Counted from the stretch's first letter, positions 45,806 to 55,009 are shown. The stretch: DNA of 57,675 bases from CAYFNK01 sp964474895 (GCA_964474895.1 CAYYUK010000003.1:1-57675), one strand, 5' to 3'. Translations and numbers: made by a program. Notes: generated by a model not told the origin, from the sequence alone.

Positions 45806-47038
45806 ATGAAAATACTCTATATCTCACGAAATTTCTACCCTGAAGGGTTCGGAGGGGGAGAAATAAGTGCTTTACACATAGCAAAAGCAGTAACAGAAAG
45901 AGAAAATGAAGTAGTAGTTTGCTGTTTATCTAAAAAAATAGACAATCCAAAATTAGAGAAAATTGAAAACATAAAAGTATACAGATTCCCCTGGAGAAAA
46001 CTAAAGTTTTCAAAAAAATTATCTAACCTCGAGTATGCATATTGGCAAATATACAAAGCGGCAAAAGAAGTAATAAAAAAAGAAAAACCAGATATTATTC
46101 ATTTTCTCAACTTCCAAGCAATATTCCCTCTTGCATTATTTTTCAAAAAATATCCAAAGTTTGCAACAATAAATGGCCCACTTTTTTGTGAATTTGGTGG
46201 GTCTCATCCAGATGGAAACTCTTGTTATAACTGCAAGCCTAAAGAAAGGTTAACAATTTCCTTAAAAAAATGGGGATTAAAAGGTATTTTATACTGGACA
46301 TATAACAGATACTCTCAACCACTTCTAAAACTAAGCTTAAAAAAATGTACAAAGTTATTTCCAGTAAGTAACGCAATCCAAACAATGTTAATTTCTGGTG
46401 GAATAAAAAAAGAAAAAACAACAGTAATCTATAATCCAATAAAACCAAATAACAAGATAAAAACTAACTTAAAAGAAAAATTAAACATATCTGAAAAAAC
46501 AAATGTTATTTTATACGCGGGCAGATTATCAAAAGATAAAGGGATACACAACACAATAAAAGCAATAAGAGATATTGATAATATTAGATTAATAATAGTT
46601 GGAGAAAAAAGAAATTATTACGAAAACTTAAAAAAACTAGTAGAAGATTTAAATTTAAAAGAAAAAGTAACCTTTATTGGATTCATAGAAAACAGCAAAA
46701 TAAACGAATATTTCTCAATTGCAGACTTGGTTGTGCACCCTTGCTTCTTCTATGAACCATTATCTAGGATGTTATTGGAAGCTGCCAGTTATGGATTACC
46801 ATTAATAGCATCAAACGCAGGAGGAAATCCAGAAATAATTGAAAATAGAAAGAACGGATTCATAATAAACAACCAAACTGAATTAAAAGAAAAAATAGTA
46901 GAACTAATAGAAAACAAGAGTTTAAAAGAAAAAATGGGACAAAACTCAAAAAGAATAATAGAAGAAAAGTTTGAAAATAAAAAGATAGGAAATCTATTAA
47001 CAGAAGAATACAAAAGATATTTAAACAAAAGATCTTAA
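45806..47038 (+). CDS. GT4 glycosyltransferase with cysteine motif
   Basis: A 410-residue GT-B enzyme. It starts ILYISRNFYPEGFGGGEISA, and its middle contains INGPLFCEFGGSHPDG followed by NSCYNCKPKERLT: three cysteines spaced C-x13-C-x2-C that could hold a metal or form a disulphide. The donor domain has YAGRLSKDKGIHNTIKAI and a modified E-x7-E region (EPLSRMLLEAASYGLP, where glycine-rich EGFG is replaced by EPLS). The cysteine segment recurs in weaker form in another GT4 of this island. Sugar unknown. Confidence 0.88.
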   Translation: MKILYISRNFYPEGFGGGEISALHIAKAVTERENEVVVCCLSKKIDNPKLEKIENIKVYRFPWRKLKFSKKLSNLEYAYWQIYKAAKEVIKKEKPDIIHFLNFQAIFPLALFFKKYPKFATINGPLFCEFGGSHPDGNSCYNCKPKERLTISLKKWGLKGILYWTYNRYSQPLLKLSLKKCTKLFPVSNAIQTMLISGGIKKEKTTVIYNPIKPNNKIKTNLKEKLNISEKTNVILYAGRLSKDKGIHNTIKAIRDIDNIRLIIVGEKRNYYENLKKLVEDLNLKEKVTFIGFIENSKINEYFSIADLVVHPCFFYEPLSRMLLEAASYGLPLIASNAGGNPEIIENRKNGFIINNQTELKEKIVELIENKSLKEKMGQNSKRIIEEKFENKKIGNLLTEEYKRYLNKRS

Positions 47039-47047
47039 GCGATTTCC

Positions 47048-48235
47048 ATGAAACATATAGTATTCTTAACAAGATATCACCCAACACCAGGGGGGAGAAC
47101 TGGATTCACAAAAGATATAATAAAAAATCTTGGTGATGACTATAATTTTAGTGTAATTTGCTTTAGAAGAAAAGATTTAATCTCAGAAAAAATCTCTTTT
47201 GATCCATCAAAAGAAGCTTCAATTAAAACATTAGAAATAAAAAAGAAATTCAAAAGTGATACTTTGAATCTAATCAGTTACCACATAAAATCCTACAAGA
47301 TTCTAAAAAAATTAAAAGATAAAAAAGAACTGGATATTATTATTGGAACGGGACTATCTGGACTTGGAGGGATAATCTTTGGGAAACTAAACAAAATACC
47401 AGCTATATTCAATACTTCTGGAATAAGAGGAAGAAACATAAATGAACACATAGACTATGAAATAAAAAATAAAGAAGAAAAAGAAATAGGAAAGCCAAAA
47501 CTAAAAAATTATCCAAGATTCCTATACAATTATCTAACAGATAGATTAAGTATCTTATTATCAACAAAAACAACAATTCCAACAGGTCATTTAGAAGAAC
47601 AACTAGAAAAGAACAAACCAAAATTATACAAAAAAACAAAAAGTAAGTTTAAAGTAATAATAGAAGGTCTAAACACAAATAGGGTAGACAATCTAAAGAA
47701 AGAAGACATATTAAAGGAATACAACATCCCAGAGGGCAAAATAATATTATTCTCTAGAATAGAAAACGAAGAATTCTTCCAAGAACTATTTAAAGAAATT
47801 AAAAAAGAAATCCCCGATTCTACAGTAATAAGCATAGATGCACAAAGAATGACTATGCGGCTAGAAAAAGAAGGAAAATTAGAACTTACGGATATGGGCC
47901 CAATAAAAGCAATGATAGCTAGCGATCTAATGCTTTGCATCCCTGGTACTGAACCACATAGTACCCTAGTTTTAGAATCCCTTTACACGAATTGCCCAAC
48001 ATTTGTATCTAATGTAGGATGGTTAAAATATGAATTTAAAGATTACCCTGAGTTTATAGTTAAAAATCTTACAAAACAAGAAACAATTTTCAAAATCAAA
48101 GATTTCTATAAAAACAGAGAATCATATTCTGAAAAATTTTCAAAAATAAAGCAAGAAATATTGGACAGAAATAGCTTCGAAAGAACAAAAAAAGACTACA
48201 AAGACTTATTCGACAACATATCTTCCATAAGATAG
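47048..48235 (+). CDS. Diverged GT4-like glycosyltransferase
   Basis: A 395-residue GT-B-like protein that keeps the N-terminal TRYHPTPGGRTGFTKDI and later IIIGTGLSGLGGIIFGKLNK, but has lost most donor-side signatures: only PGTEPHSTLVLESLYTNCP (about 300-318) resembles the usual E-x7-E region. The segment between the lobes is long and lysine/glutamate-rich. It follows the previous GT4 by nine bases and is probably co-transcribed. It lies just before the phosphonate genes. It could use an unusual donor; this is speculative. Confidence 0.72.
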   Translation: MKHIVFLTRYHPTPGGRTGFTKDIIKNLGDDYNFSVICFRRKDLISEKISFDPSKEASIKTLEIKKKFKSDTLNLISYHIKSYKILKKLKDKKELDIIIGTGLSGLGGIIFGKLNKIPAIFNTSGIRGRNINEHIDYEIKNKEEKEIGKPKLKNYPRFLYNYLTDRLSILLSTKTTIPTGHLEEQLEKNKPKLYKKTKSKFKVIIEGLNTNRVDNLKKEDILKEYNIPEGKIILFSRIENEEFFQELFKEIKKEIPDSTVISIDAQRMTMRLEKEGKLELTDMGPIKAMIASDLMLCIPGTEPHSTLVLESLYTNCPTFVSNVGWLKYEFKDYPEFIVKNLTKQETIFKIKDFYKNRESYSEKFSKIKQEILDRNSFERTKKDYKDLFDNISSIR

Positions 48236-48292
48236 CTTCGCAAAATATTTAAACCATCACAGTAGACATAATTTACTAAAAAGGTGACAAGG

Positions 48293-49657
48293 ATGGAAAC
48301 TGAAACTAATTCTAATAAAAAAGTTGTATATGTCGCAATGGCATCAGACTTGTTACATCATGGCCATATGAAAATAATTGAAGAAGCAAGAAAACTTGGA
48401 GATATAACTCTTGGGTTATTAACTGATAAAGCAATCGCAGGATATAAGAGAGTTCCATTGTTAAATTTTGAACAAAGAAAAAAAATAGTGGAAAATTTAA
48501 AAGGAGTATCTCAAGTTATACCTCAAGAAACCCTTGATTATATTCCGAATCTATTAAAATTAAAACCAGATTTCGTTGTACATGGAACTGATTGGAAAAC
48601 TGGAGTACAAAAACAAACTAGAGAAAAAGTTATAGAAGCACTAAAACAATGGGGGGGAACTCTAATTGAACCAGAAGTTATTCCTGTTTCTAATAGTACA
48701 CTTATAGAAACTGGTGGAGATGGAAAAATGTCTTCAACTCATTTAATAGATTCTGTTTTAGAAGCAGGCGCCGCTCCAGAAGTAAGAAGAAAAAAACTAA
48801 AAAGAGCTATAGAACTAAGACCAATTGTTAGAATATTAGAAGCACATAATGGGCTAACCGGAAGGATAGTTGAAAAAACAAAAATAGCGAAAGATGGAGC
48901 AATAAAAGAATTCGATGGTATTTGGATTAGTAGTCTAACAGATTCTACAGCAAAAGGCAAACCAGATACTGCTGCAGTAGATGTAACTTCTAGAGTAAAT
49001 ACAATTGAACAAATATTAGAAGTAACATCAAAATCAATAATAGTAGACGGAGATAACGGGGGAATAGTAGAACATTTTAGGTTTACAGTAAAAACTTTGG
49101 AAAGATTGGGTGTTTCTGCAATAATAATTGAAGACAAAATAGGACCAAAGAGAAATTCATTATTTGGAACTGAAGTAGAACAAAAACAAGATAGTATAGA
49201 AGAATTTAGTCATAAAATTTCTGAAGGAAAAAAAGCACAATTAACAGATGATTTCATGATAATCGCTAGGATAGAAAGCCTGATTGCCGGGGCTGGATTA
49301 GATGACGCCCTAAAAAGAGCAAGTGCATACATTGAATCTGGAGCAGACGCTATAATGATCCATAGTAAGTCCAAAACACCAGATGAAATATTAGAATTTT
49401 GTAAAGAATACAACAAATTTGAAAACAGAATTCCACTAGTAGTGGTCCCTTCATCATATAGCCATATAACTGAAGACGAATTAATAAATAATGGAGTAAA
49501 TATCGTAATATATGCAAATCACTTACTAAGAAGCGCACATCCATCAATGGTAAAAACAGCAGAATCAATTCTAAAACATAGCAGGTGTCACGAAGCAAGT
49601 TTAGAACATTGCATGCCGATTAAAGATATCTTAAACCTGATCCCCGGAAGTAAATAA
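48293..49657 (+). CDS. pepM: Phosphoenolpyruvate mutase fused to an N-terminal nucleotidyltransferase
   Basis: A 454-residue two-domain protein. Residues 10-150 form a cytidylyltransferase-like domain with HHGH (22-25, the HxGH site) and MSSTHL (146-151, the ISSTT-like site). Residues 160-454 are PEP mutase, which rearranges phosphoenolpyruvate to phosphonopyruvate and makes the C-P bond. It has VDGDNGG (251-257) and the diagnostic EDKIGPKRNS (280-289), the E-D-K-x(3)-K-x-N-S that separates the mutase from isocitrate-lyase relatives. A TATA box about 44 bases upstream and GGTGA five bases before the ATG support this start over a GTG three codons earlier. Decarboxylase and dehydrogenase genes follow. 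The first domain may activate the phosphonate with CTP; that is inferred. Confidence 0.93.
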   Translation: METETNSNKKVVYVAMASDLLHHGHMKIIEEARKLGDITLGLLTDKAIAGYKRVPLLNFEQRKKIVENLKGVSQVIPQETLDYIPNLLKLKPDFVVHGTDWKTGVQKQTREKVIEALKQWGGTLIEPEVIPVSNSTLIETGGDGKMSSTHLIDSVLEAGAAPEVRRKKLKRAIELRPIVRILEAHNGLTGRIVEKTKIAKDGAIKEFDGIWISSLTDSTAKGKPDTAAVDVTSRVNTIEQILEVTSKSIIVDGDNGGIVEHFRFTVKTLERLGVSAIIIEDKIGPKRNSLFGTEVEQKQDSIEEFSHKISEGKKAQLTDDFMIIARIESLIAGAGLDDALKRASAYIESGADAIMIHSKSKTPDEILEFCKEYNKFENRIPLVVVPSSYSHITEDELINNGVNIVIYANHLLRSAHPSMVKTAESILKHSRCHEASLEHCMPIKDILNLIPGSK

Positions 49658-49715
49658 ATAATAATTTCTAAAAATTCATAAGTCTTATAAAATAATCAAG
49701 CCTCTCGAAAAGATA

Positions 49716-50849
49716 ATGTTATCCTGTAAAAGTTTCGAACAAATTCTGAGTAAAGAGGGAATATCTTTCTTCACAGGAGTTCCAGATTCACTATTAAAAG
49801 ATTTCTGTGCATATGCTACTGACAATATTCCCCCTGAAAGAAATATCACAGTACATAATGAGGGTGGAGCAATTGCATTAGCAGCAGGACATTACCTAGC
49901 AACACAAAAGCCAGGGTTAGTATATATGCAAAACTCTGGACAAGGAAACGCAATAAATCCATTAGCCTCTTTGGTAGATCCTGATGTTTATAGCATACCA
50001 TTACTCCTTCTGATTGGATGGAGGGGGGAACCTGGAAAAAGGGACGAACCACAACATGTAAAGCAAGGAAAAATAACCCTTGGTTTACTAGAAACTCTGG
50101 GGATTCCTCACAAAATTCTGCCAGATTCAATAGAAGAAGCAGAAAAAATAGTAAAAATAGCTGCTGAATCAATGAGAGACCGGAATGCGCCTTATGCACT
50201 TGTAGTAAAAAAAGGAACTTTTGAATCTTATGAGCTACAAAATAAAGCAAAAACTAATTTTGAATTAAATAGGGAACAAGCCTTAGAGCTGATAGTAGAT
50301 AATTTAGATTCACAAGACATTGTAATTTCAACTACAGGAAAAACATCTAGAGAATTATTTGAGTATAGAGAAAAGTTAAATCAATCACATGAAAAAGATT
50401 TTCTTACAGTTGGATCAATGGGTCATTCATCCCAAATAGCCTTGGGAATTGCATTATCAAAACCAAAAAGAAACGTTTATTGTTTTGATGGAGATGGAGC
50501 TACAATCATGCACATGGGATCCTTAGCAATAATTGGGCAACAAGCTCCAAAAAACTTCAAACACATTATATTTAATAACGGTGCACACGATTCAGTAGGG
50601 GGTCAACCAACAGCAGGATTTAACATCGACATTCCAATCATAGCAAAAGCAAATGGATACGAAAAAACCTTTAGAGCAGAAACTAAAGAAGAAATAATAG
50701 AAAGTATGCAACAACTAAAATCGGCAGAAGGCCCAGCACTCCTAGAAATAAGAGTTAACAAAGGAGCAAGAAAAGAATTAGGAAGACCAACAACAACGCC
50801 GATAGGAAATAAAGAAATGTTCATGGAATTCTTAACCGAAAAACAATGA
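49716..50849 (+). CDS. ppd: Phosphonopyruvate decarboxylase
   Basis: A 377-residue thiamine-diphosphate enzyme that decarboxylates phosphonopyruvate to phosphonoacetaldehyde, pulling the unfavourable mutase reaction forward. The N-terminal pyrimidine-binding domain has FFTGVPDSLLKDF, VHNEGGAIALAAGHYLA (catalytic E at about 48) and NSGQGNAINPLASL. The C-terminal domain has the diphosphate motif GDGATIMHMG (about 263-272) followed by the family NN (in HIIFNNGAHDS). Length is normal for Ppd. A TTATAAAA element 27.5 bases upstream indicates its own leaderless promoter. It overlaps the dehydrogenase gene by ATGA. Confidence 0.95.
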   Translation: MLSCKSFEQILSKEGISFFTGVPDSLLKDFCAYATDNIPPERNITVHNEGGAIALAAGHYLATQKPGLVYMQNSGQGNAINPLASLVDPDVYSIPLLLLIGWRGEPGKRDEPQHVKQGKITLGLLETLGIPHKILPDSIEEAEKIVKIAAESMRDRNAPYALVVKKGTFESYELQNKAKTNFELNREQALELIVDNLDSQDIVISTTGKTSRELFEYREKLNQSHEKDFLTVGSMGHSSQIALGIALSKPKRNVYCFDGDGATIMHMGSLAIIGQQAPKNFKHIIFNNGAHDSVGGQPTAGFNIDIPIIAKANGYEKTFRAETKEEIIESMQQLKSAEGPALLEIRVNKGARKELGRPTTTPIGNKEMFMEFLTEKQ

Positions 50850-51985
50850 GTCAAAAAGAATATTTTGGATCTGGAGCAATAGAAAACCTAAAAGAACAAT
50901 TATCATCTCTTAAACCAAACAAAGTACTTCTAATAACGGGGAATAATTCTTATCAATCTTCTGGAGCAAGAGAAGCAATAGAACCTTTATTATCGGGAAC
51001 ACATTATGAAAGATTCTACGAATTCAAAACAAATCCAAATGTAGAAGATATCAAAAAAGGAATAAAAATTTTCAAAGCTAATCAATGTGATCTAACAATT
51101 GCTATTGGTGGTGGTAGTTGTATAGACATGGCTAAAGCAATAAATGCACTAGCAAATCAAGAAGGCAACTTAGAAGATTACATAACAGGAAAAAGAAGTT
51201 TAGAAACTTCACCAGGAACATTAATAGCAATACCTACAACTGCAGGAACTGGATCAGAATCAACTCATTTCGCAGTTGTTTATATTGGAAAAACAAAATA
51301 TTCTTTAGCACATCAAAAGATGTTACCAACAGTTGCAATCTTAGACCCAAACCTAACAATAAACTTACCACAAAGCATAACTGCAGCAACAGGAATGGAT
51401 GCATTAGGACAAGCAATAGAAGCACACTGGTCAACAAACTCAACTGAAGAATCTAGAAAATATTCTATGGAATCCATAAAGCTAGGAATCCAAAATCTAG
51501 AACAATGCGTAAATAATCCAAATGAACAACTAAGAGAAAATATGCTAAGAGCTTCAAACTTAGCAGGAAGAGCAATAAATATAGCGAAGACGACCGCAGC
51601 ACATGCAGTGTCATATCCGATAACTTCGCACTTTGGGGCCCCCCATGGACACGCAGTAGGGTTAACATTGCCAAGTTTCATATTATACAACTCACAATTA
51701 GAAGAAGGAACAAAACTAAACGACACAAGAGGAAGAAACTTTGTAAAAGAAAGAACAGAAGAAATAGTTCAGGCATTGGGCTGTGAAACTCCTGAACAAG
51801 CAAAAGAGCTTTTAACAAAATTAATGGGAAAAATAGGTCTAGAAACAAGATTAAGTAAATTAGGAGTAACTGAAGAAGGAATCCAATTAATAATAAAGAA
51901 TGGATTCAATCCTCAGAGAGTAAAAAACAATCCAAAAGATTTAAGCGAAGAAGATTTAAGACTAATTCTAACAGACATATTCTAA
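50846..51985 (+). CDS. Iron-dependent alcohol dehydrogenase, probable phosphonoacetaldehyde reductase
   Basis: A 379-residue group III alcohol dehydrogenase. The NAD(P)-binding part has AIGGGSCIDMAKAI (GGGS at about 90-93), TTAGTGSE, and the metal site: D in MDALGQAIEAHWS, the first H in that segment, and HAVSYPITSHFGAPHGHAVG (two histidines). Members beside Ppd genes reduce phosphonoacetaldehyde to 2-hydroxyethylphosphonate. It starts inside the ppd stop (ATGA), so the two proteins are made together, which supports this substrate. The gene symbol is left blank because homologues have different names in different pathways. Confidence 0.9.
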   Translation: MSQKEYFGSGAIENLKEQLSSLKPNKVLLITGNNSYQSSGAREAIEPLLSGTHYERFYEFKTNPNVEDIKKGIKIFKANQCDLTIAIGGGSCIDMAKAINALANQEGNLEDYITGKRSLETSPGTLIAIPTTAGTGSESTHFAVVYIGKTKYSLAHQKMLPTVAILDPNLTINLPQSITAATGMDALGQAIEAHWSTNSTEESRKYSMESIKLGIQNLEQCVNNPNEQLRENMLRASNLAGRAINIAKTTAAHAVSYPITSHFGAPHGHAVGLTLPSFILYNSQLEEGTKLNDTRGRNFVKERTEEIVQALGCETPEQAKELLTKLMGKIGLETRLSKLGVTEEGIQLIIKNGFNPQRVKNNPKDLSEEDLRLILTDIF

Positions 51986-52025
51986 CCAGAAAGATTTAAA
52001 AAATACACATAACTTCAATACCTGT

Positions 52026-52631
52026 ATGAAAATAGACAAAGGAGACCTCCAGTTCAGAAATATTGTACATTCTCTTATTAAAAAAGAAAAAATGGGCAAA
52101 CTATTAGACATCGGACCTGGAAGAGGCCAAATAACAAAGATGTATTATGAGTTAGGTTTTCAAACATCTTGTGTAGATATAGATCCTTCTGTTTTAGAAT
52201 TTGATAAAATTACTTGCAAAAAAGTAGACATGAACTTCGAAAAGCTCCCATTCAAAAATGAAAGTTTTGATTATGTAATGTGTACAGAAATTTTAGAACA
52301 TTTAGAAAATCCACATAACTTAATAAGAGAATCAAGCAGGGTGCTAAAAAAAGGAGGAAAGCTAATAACTTCCACACCCTACACAGGATCTTTAGTTCAA
52401 AGAATTTACTATCTTTTAACAGGATTCTTCCTAAGATTCAACAAAGAACCAAAAGAAGACGGACACATAACCCCAATAAACTTGCATCTTCTAAAACATT
52501 TGTTTAAAAAGAACAATCTCAAAATAGAGAAAATTACATACAACAGGGGGTGGCTTCCATTGCTAAGAATCGAATTACCAAGAAATAAATTATGGGGAGA
52601 CGTAATAATAATTAAAACACAAAAATATTAA
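52026..52631 (+). CDS. SAM-dependent methyltransferase
   Basis: A 201-residue class I methyltransferase: LLDIGPGRGQIT (motif I, about 23-34), CVDIDPSVLEF (acidic loop), YVMCTEILEHLENPHNLI (motif II) and VLKKGGKLITSTPY (motif III). It follows the phosphonate dehydrogenase gene by 40 bases and has its own TATA element about 28 bases upstream. A sugar, a lipid or the phosphonate itself could be the acceptor; the sequence does not decide. Confidence 0.87.
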   Translation: MKIDKGDLQFRNIVHSLIKKEKMGKLLDIGPGRGQITKMYYELGFQTSCVDIDPSVLEFDKITCKKVDMNFEKLPFKNESFDYVMCTEILEHLENPHNLIRESSRVLKKGGKLITSTPYTGSLVQRIYYLLTGFFLRFNKEPKEDGHITPINLHLLKHLFKKNNLKIEKITYNRGWLPLLRIELPRNKLWGDVIIIKTQKY

Positions 52632-52775
52632 AACTAACAAAAATAGTTTCAACAAAAAAAATCAAATAAAAGTTTATTAAAACAAATAAATCGAGAACTA
52701 CAAAATTTCTTTAATTCTAAAAAACCTACAGGTCAAATAAGAAAGATTTAAAAGAAGAATTAGTTTTCCACTTTT

Positions 52776-53498
52776 ATGAAAAACAAAGAAATTCTACAAG
52801 AGGAAGAATACTTAATTCCATATCATCACACAGTAAAGGAAGGAGAATACGCTGGAATATCTTATTTTAGTGTAATAAGCATAATAAAAAAAATAATAAA
52901 AAAAATATCCCCAAAAACAATTCTAGACTTCGGCTGTGGGGATGGAAAACTAATCTATGAACTAAAAAATCAAGATACTGAACTAACTGGAATTGATTTA
53001 TCAAAAAAAGCAATATCCTTTGCAAAAATATTCTCCCCAAAAGAGAAATTTATAGCAGAAGACATAAACAATTACAAACCTAAAGAGAAATTTAACATGA
53101 TCATATCAATAGAAACATTAGAACACATTCCTCCAGATCAGCTAAAAAACATAATAAAAAACCTAAACAGATTAGTAAAAGAAAACGGCTACCTAATCAT
53201 AACAGTTCCATCAAAGAATGTTAGACTATTTAAAAAACATTATCAACATTTCGATACAAAAACAATGCAAAACTATCTAGAAGGACAATTTAAAATAGTA
53301 AAAACATTAGGGCATTACAAAATATCAAAAAGGTATGAACTACTATACGCACTTGCAACAAACAATTATCTATCAATTTCATCCAAAAAATATCAAAAGT
53401 TTCTAAATAAATACTTCAAAAAAAATATAGAAAGAGCATCAACAAATAACTGTAGAAGACTAATCTTCATATGCAAAAAACTAAGCAACTCTTTTTAA
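52776..53498 (+). CDS. SAM-dependent methyltransferase
   Basis: A 240-residue class I methyltransferase of the UbiG/sugar-methylating type. It opens with EEEYLIPYHHTVKEGEYAGI, close to the start of enzymes that work on cell-surface sugars, then ILDFGCGDGKLIYEL (motif I, about 50-64), GIDLSKKAI and IISIETLEHIPPDQL. A TTTAAA element is centred 26.5 bases before the ATG. Its 3' end overlaps the convergent flippase gene by 18 bases. Acceptor unknown. Confidence 0.86.
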   Translation: MKNKEILQEEEYLIPYHHTVKEGEYAGISYFSVISIIKKIIKKISPKTILDFGCGDGKLIYELKNQDTELTGIDLSKKAISFAKIFSPKEKFIAEDINNYKPKEKFNMIISIETLEHIPPDQLKNIIKNLNRLVKENGYLIITVPSKNVRLFKKHYQHFDTKTMQNYLEGQFKIVKTLGHYKISKRYELLYALATNNYLSISSKKYQKFLNKYFKKNIERASTNNCRRLIFICKKLSNSF

Positions 53499-54962
53499 TA
53501 AATCTCTAACTTCTTCAAAACTAATAAGCCTAAACAAAAACAAACCAACAAAATAAAAAATAAGTCCAATTAATCCAATAACAACAAACTCAATCCAAGG
53601 ATTAATTATTGGCATCTTTCTAAGGGCACCGCATAAAATCAAAAATAAAAATCCCAAAACAAAAAGTTTGACAAATAAAATAGCAGGAAAATTATACTTG
53701 ATAATTTTCTTAAGATAATAAAAAGAAACAAAAAACATAAGCAACGAGGCAAAAAACAAAGACAATCCAGCCCCAAGTATTCCATAAAAAGGAATTAAAA
53801 TTAAATTTAAAATTAAAGCAAAAATAGAGCCCCCTGCCATGATCTTTGCATTTATCTTAGATTTACCAATGCCTAAAAGTATATTCGCATTTACATAAGC
53901 AACACAATAAAAAACAGCGGAAAATGAAAGAATCCTCAAAGTAGAAGTAGCCCCAATATAATTTTCACCAAAAAACAACAAAATAATCAATGGAGCAAAG
54001 AAAACCATGCCCAATGAAAGAGGAAAAACAACAATCAATAAATATTTCTGAACACGTTTTATCCCATCAATCAATACCTCTTTTTTCTGAAGATAAATTT
54101 CTGAAGACAAAGGAATTAAAACAAGAGAAACAGATTTAGCAAATTGCCTTAACATCATTGCAATTGGTAGTGCAACGTTATACAAAGCAACTTCTTTCAA
54201 CCCAATAAAAAAAGTAATCAACAATGTATCGATGTATCCTACACTTGAAGCCACAACTGCACTAATTGTTAAAGGAAACCCAAAAAGAGTAAGCTTCTTA
54301 AAAAGTTTAAAATCAACAGAAGATTTAGCCTTGACTGTCTTAGGAGAAAGCTTAGAAAACAAAAGAAAGTAAACAATTCCAGAGAGTATAGAAGCAAAAA
54401 GATATGCATAGGCTGGAGAAAGATAACCAAATCCAAGATAAAAAAGGATGATAGTTATCAAAACAACTAAAGACATTTGGAAAAAATGCGTAAACGCATA
54501 GTAATTCATCTTTTTATAACCTAAAAACAATACATGAAAAAGAGATTCAAAAATAGCAAAGAGAAAAGCTAACCCTAAAACAACCAAAAGCTGAACAGCT
54601 TTAATATCTTTAAAATAATAAAGAGCAAACCTTTCAGCAAGAAGAAATATACCAACTAAGAGAAGTCCATAAGTAATAAGTTGAACAAAAAAGTAATAAA
54701 TAATACCCTTCTTTATAGAAGAAAAATCTTTCTTTATCTTAAACTCTGGAATATACTTCATCAAAGCTTGTCCAATACCAAATCCCCTAAAAGAAGCAAG
54801 CAATCCAACAAGTGCAAATACTGCATAAAACAAACCATAATCTTCAATAGAAAGGTTTCTAGCCAAAACTACTCTTAATACATATCCTAGAAGAGCGGCT
54901 AAAATTGAAGCAAATAACAGCCACCCAGTACCCCTTACAAGAATCTTAGTATAATTAGGCAT
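53481..54962 (-). CDS. Wzx-like polysaccharide flippase (MOP superfamily)
   Basis: A 493-residue membrane protein with about 14 helices. It opens RGTGWLLFASILAALLGYVL, followed by RNLSIEDYGLFYAVFALVGL and a glycine-rich GFGIGQALMKYIPE loop, the classic start of O-antigen flippases. The ATG at 54962 has a TTAAAATATT box centred about 26 bases upstream, so a longer frame with seven extra residues is not favoured. It would move a lipid-linked glycan made by the island's transferases to the outer face for AglB. Substrate unknown. Confidence 0.9.
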   Translation of the reverse strand: MPNYTKILVRGTGWLLFASILAALLGYVLRVVLARNLSIEDYGLFYAVFALVGLLASFRGFGIGQALMKYIPEFKIKKDFSSIKKGIIYYFFVQLITYGLLLVGIFLLAERFALYYFKDIKAVQLLVVLGLAFLFAIFESLFHVLFLGYKKMNYYAFTHFFQMSLVVLITIILFYLGFGYLSPAYAYLFASILSGIVYFLLFSKLSPKTVKAKSSVDFKLFKKLTLFGFPLTISAVVASSVGYIDTLLITFFIGLKEVALYNVALPIAMMLRQFAKSVSLVLIPLSSEIYLQKKEVLIDGIKRVQKYLLIVVFPLSLGMVFFAPLIILLFFGENYIGATSTLRILSFSAVFYCVAYVNANILLGIGKSKINAKIMAGGSIFALILNLILIPFYGILGAGLSLFFASLLMFFVSFYYLKKIIKYNFPAILFVKLFVLGFLFLILCGALRKMPIINPWIEFVVIGLIGLIFYFVGLFLFRLISFEEVRDLLKRVA

Positions 54963-55009
54963 AAGGATCACATAACACCACAAATATTTTAAGTCTTACG
55001 AAAGAGAAA

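Noticed and set aside
28561..54962. The glycan island as a recently integrated foreign element.
   Set aside because: No integrase, direct repeats or flanking tRNA pair marks its borders, and its AT content and promoter style match the rest of the window.
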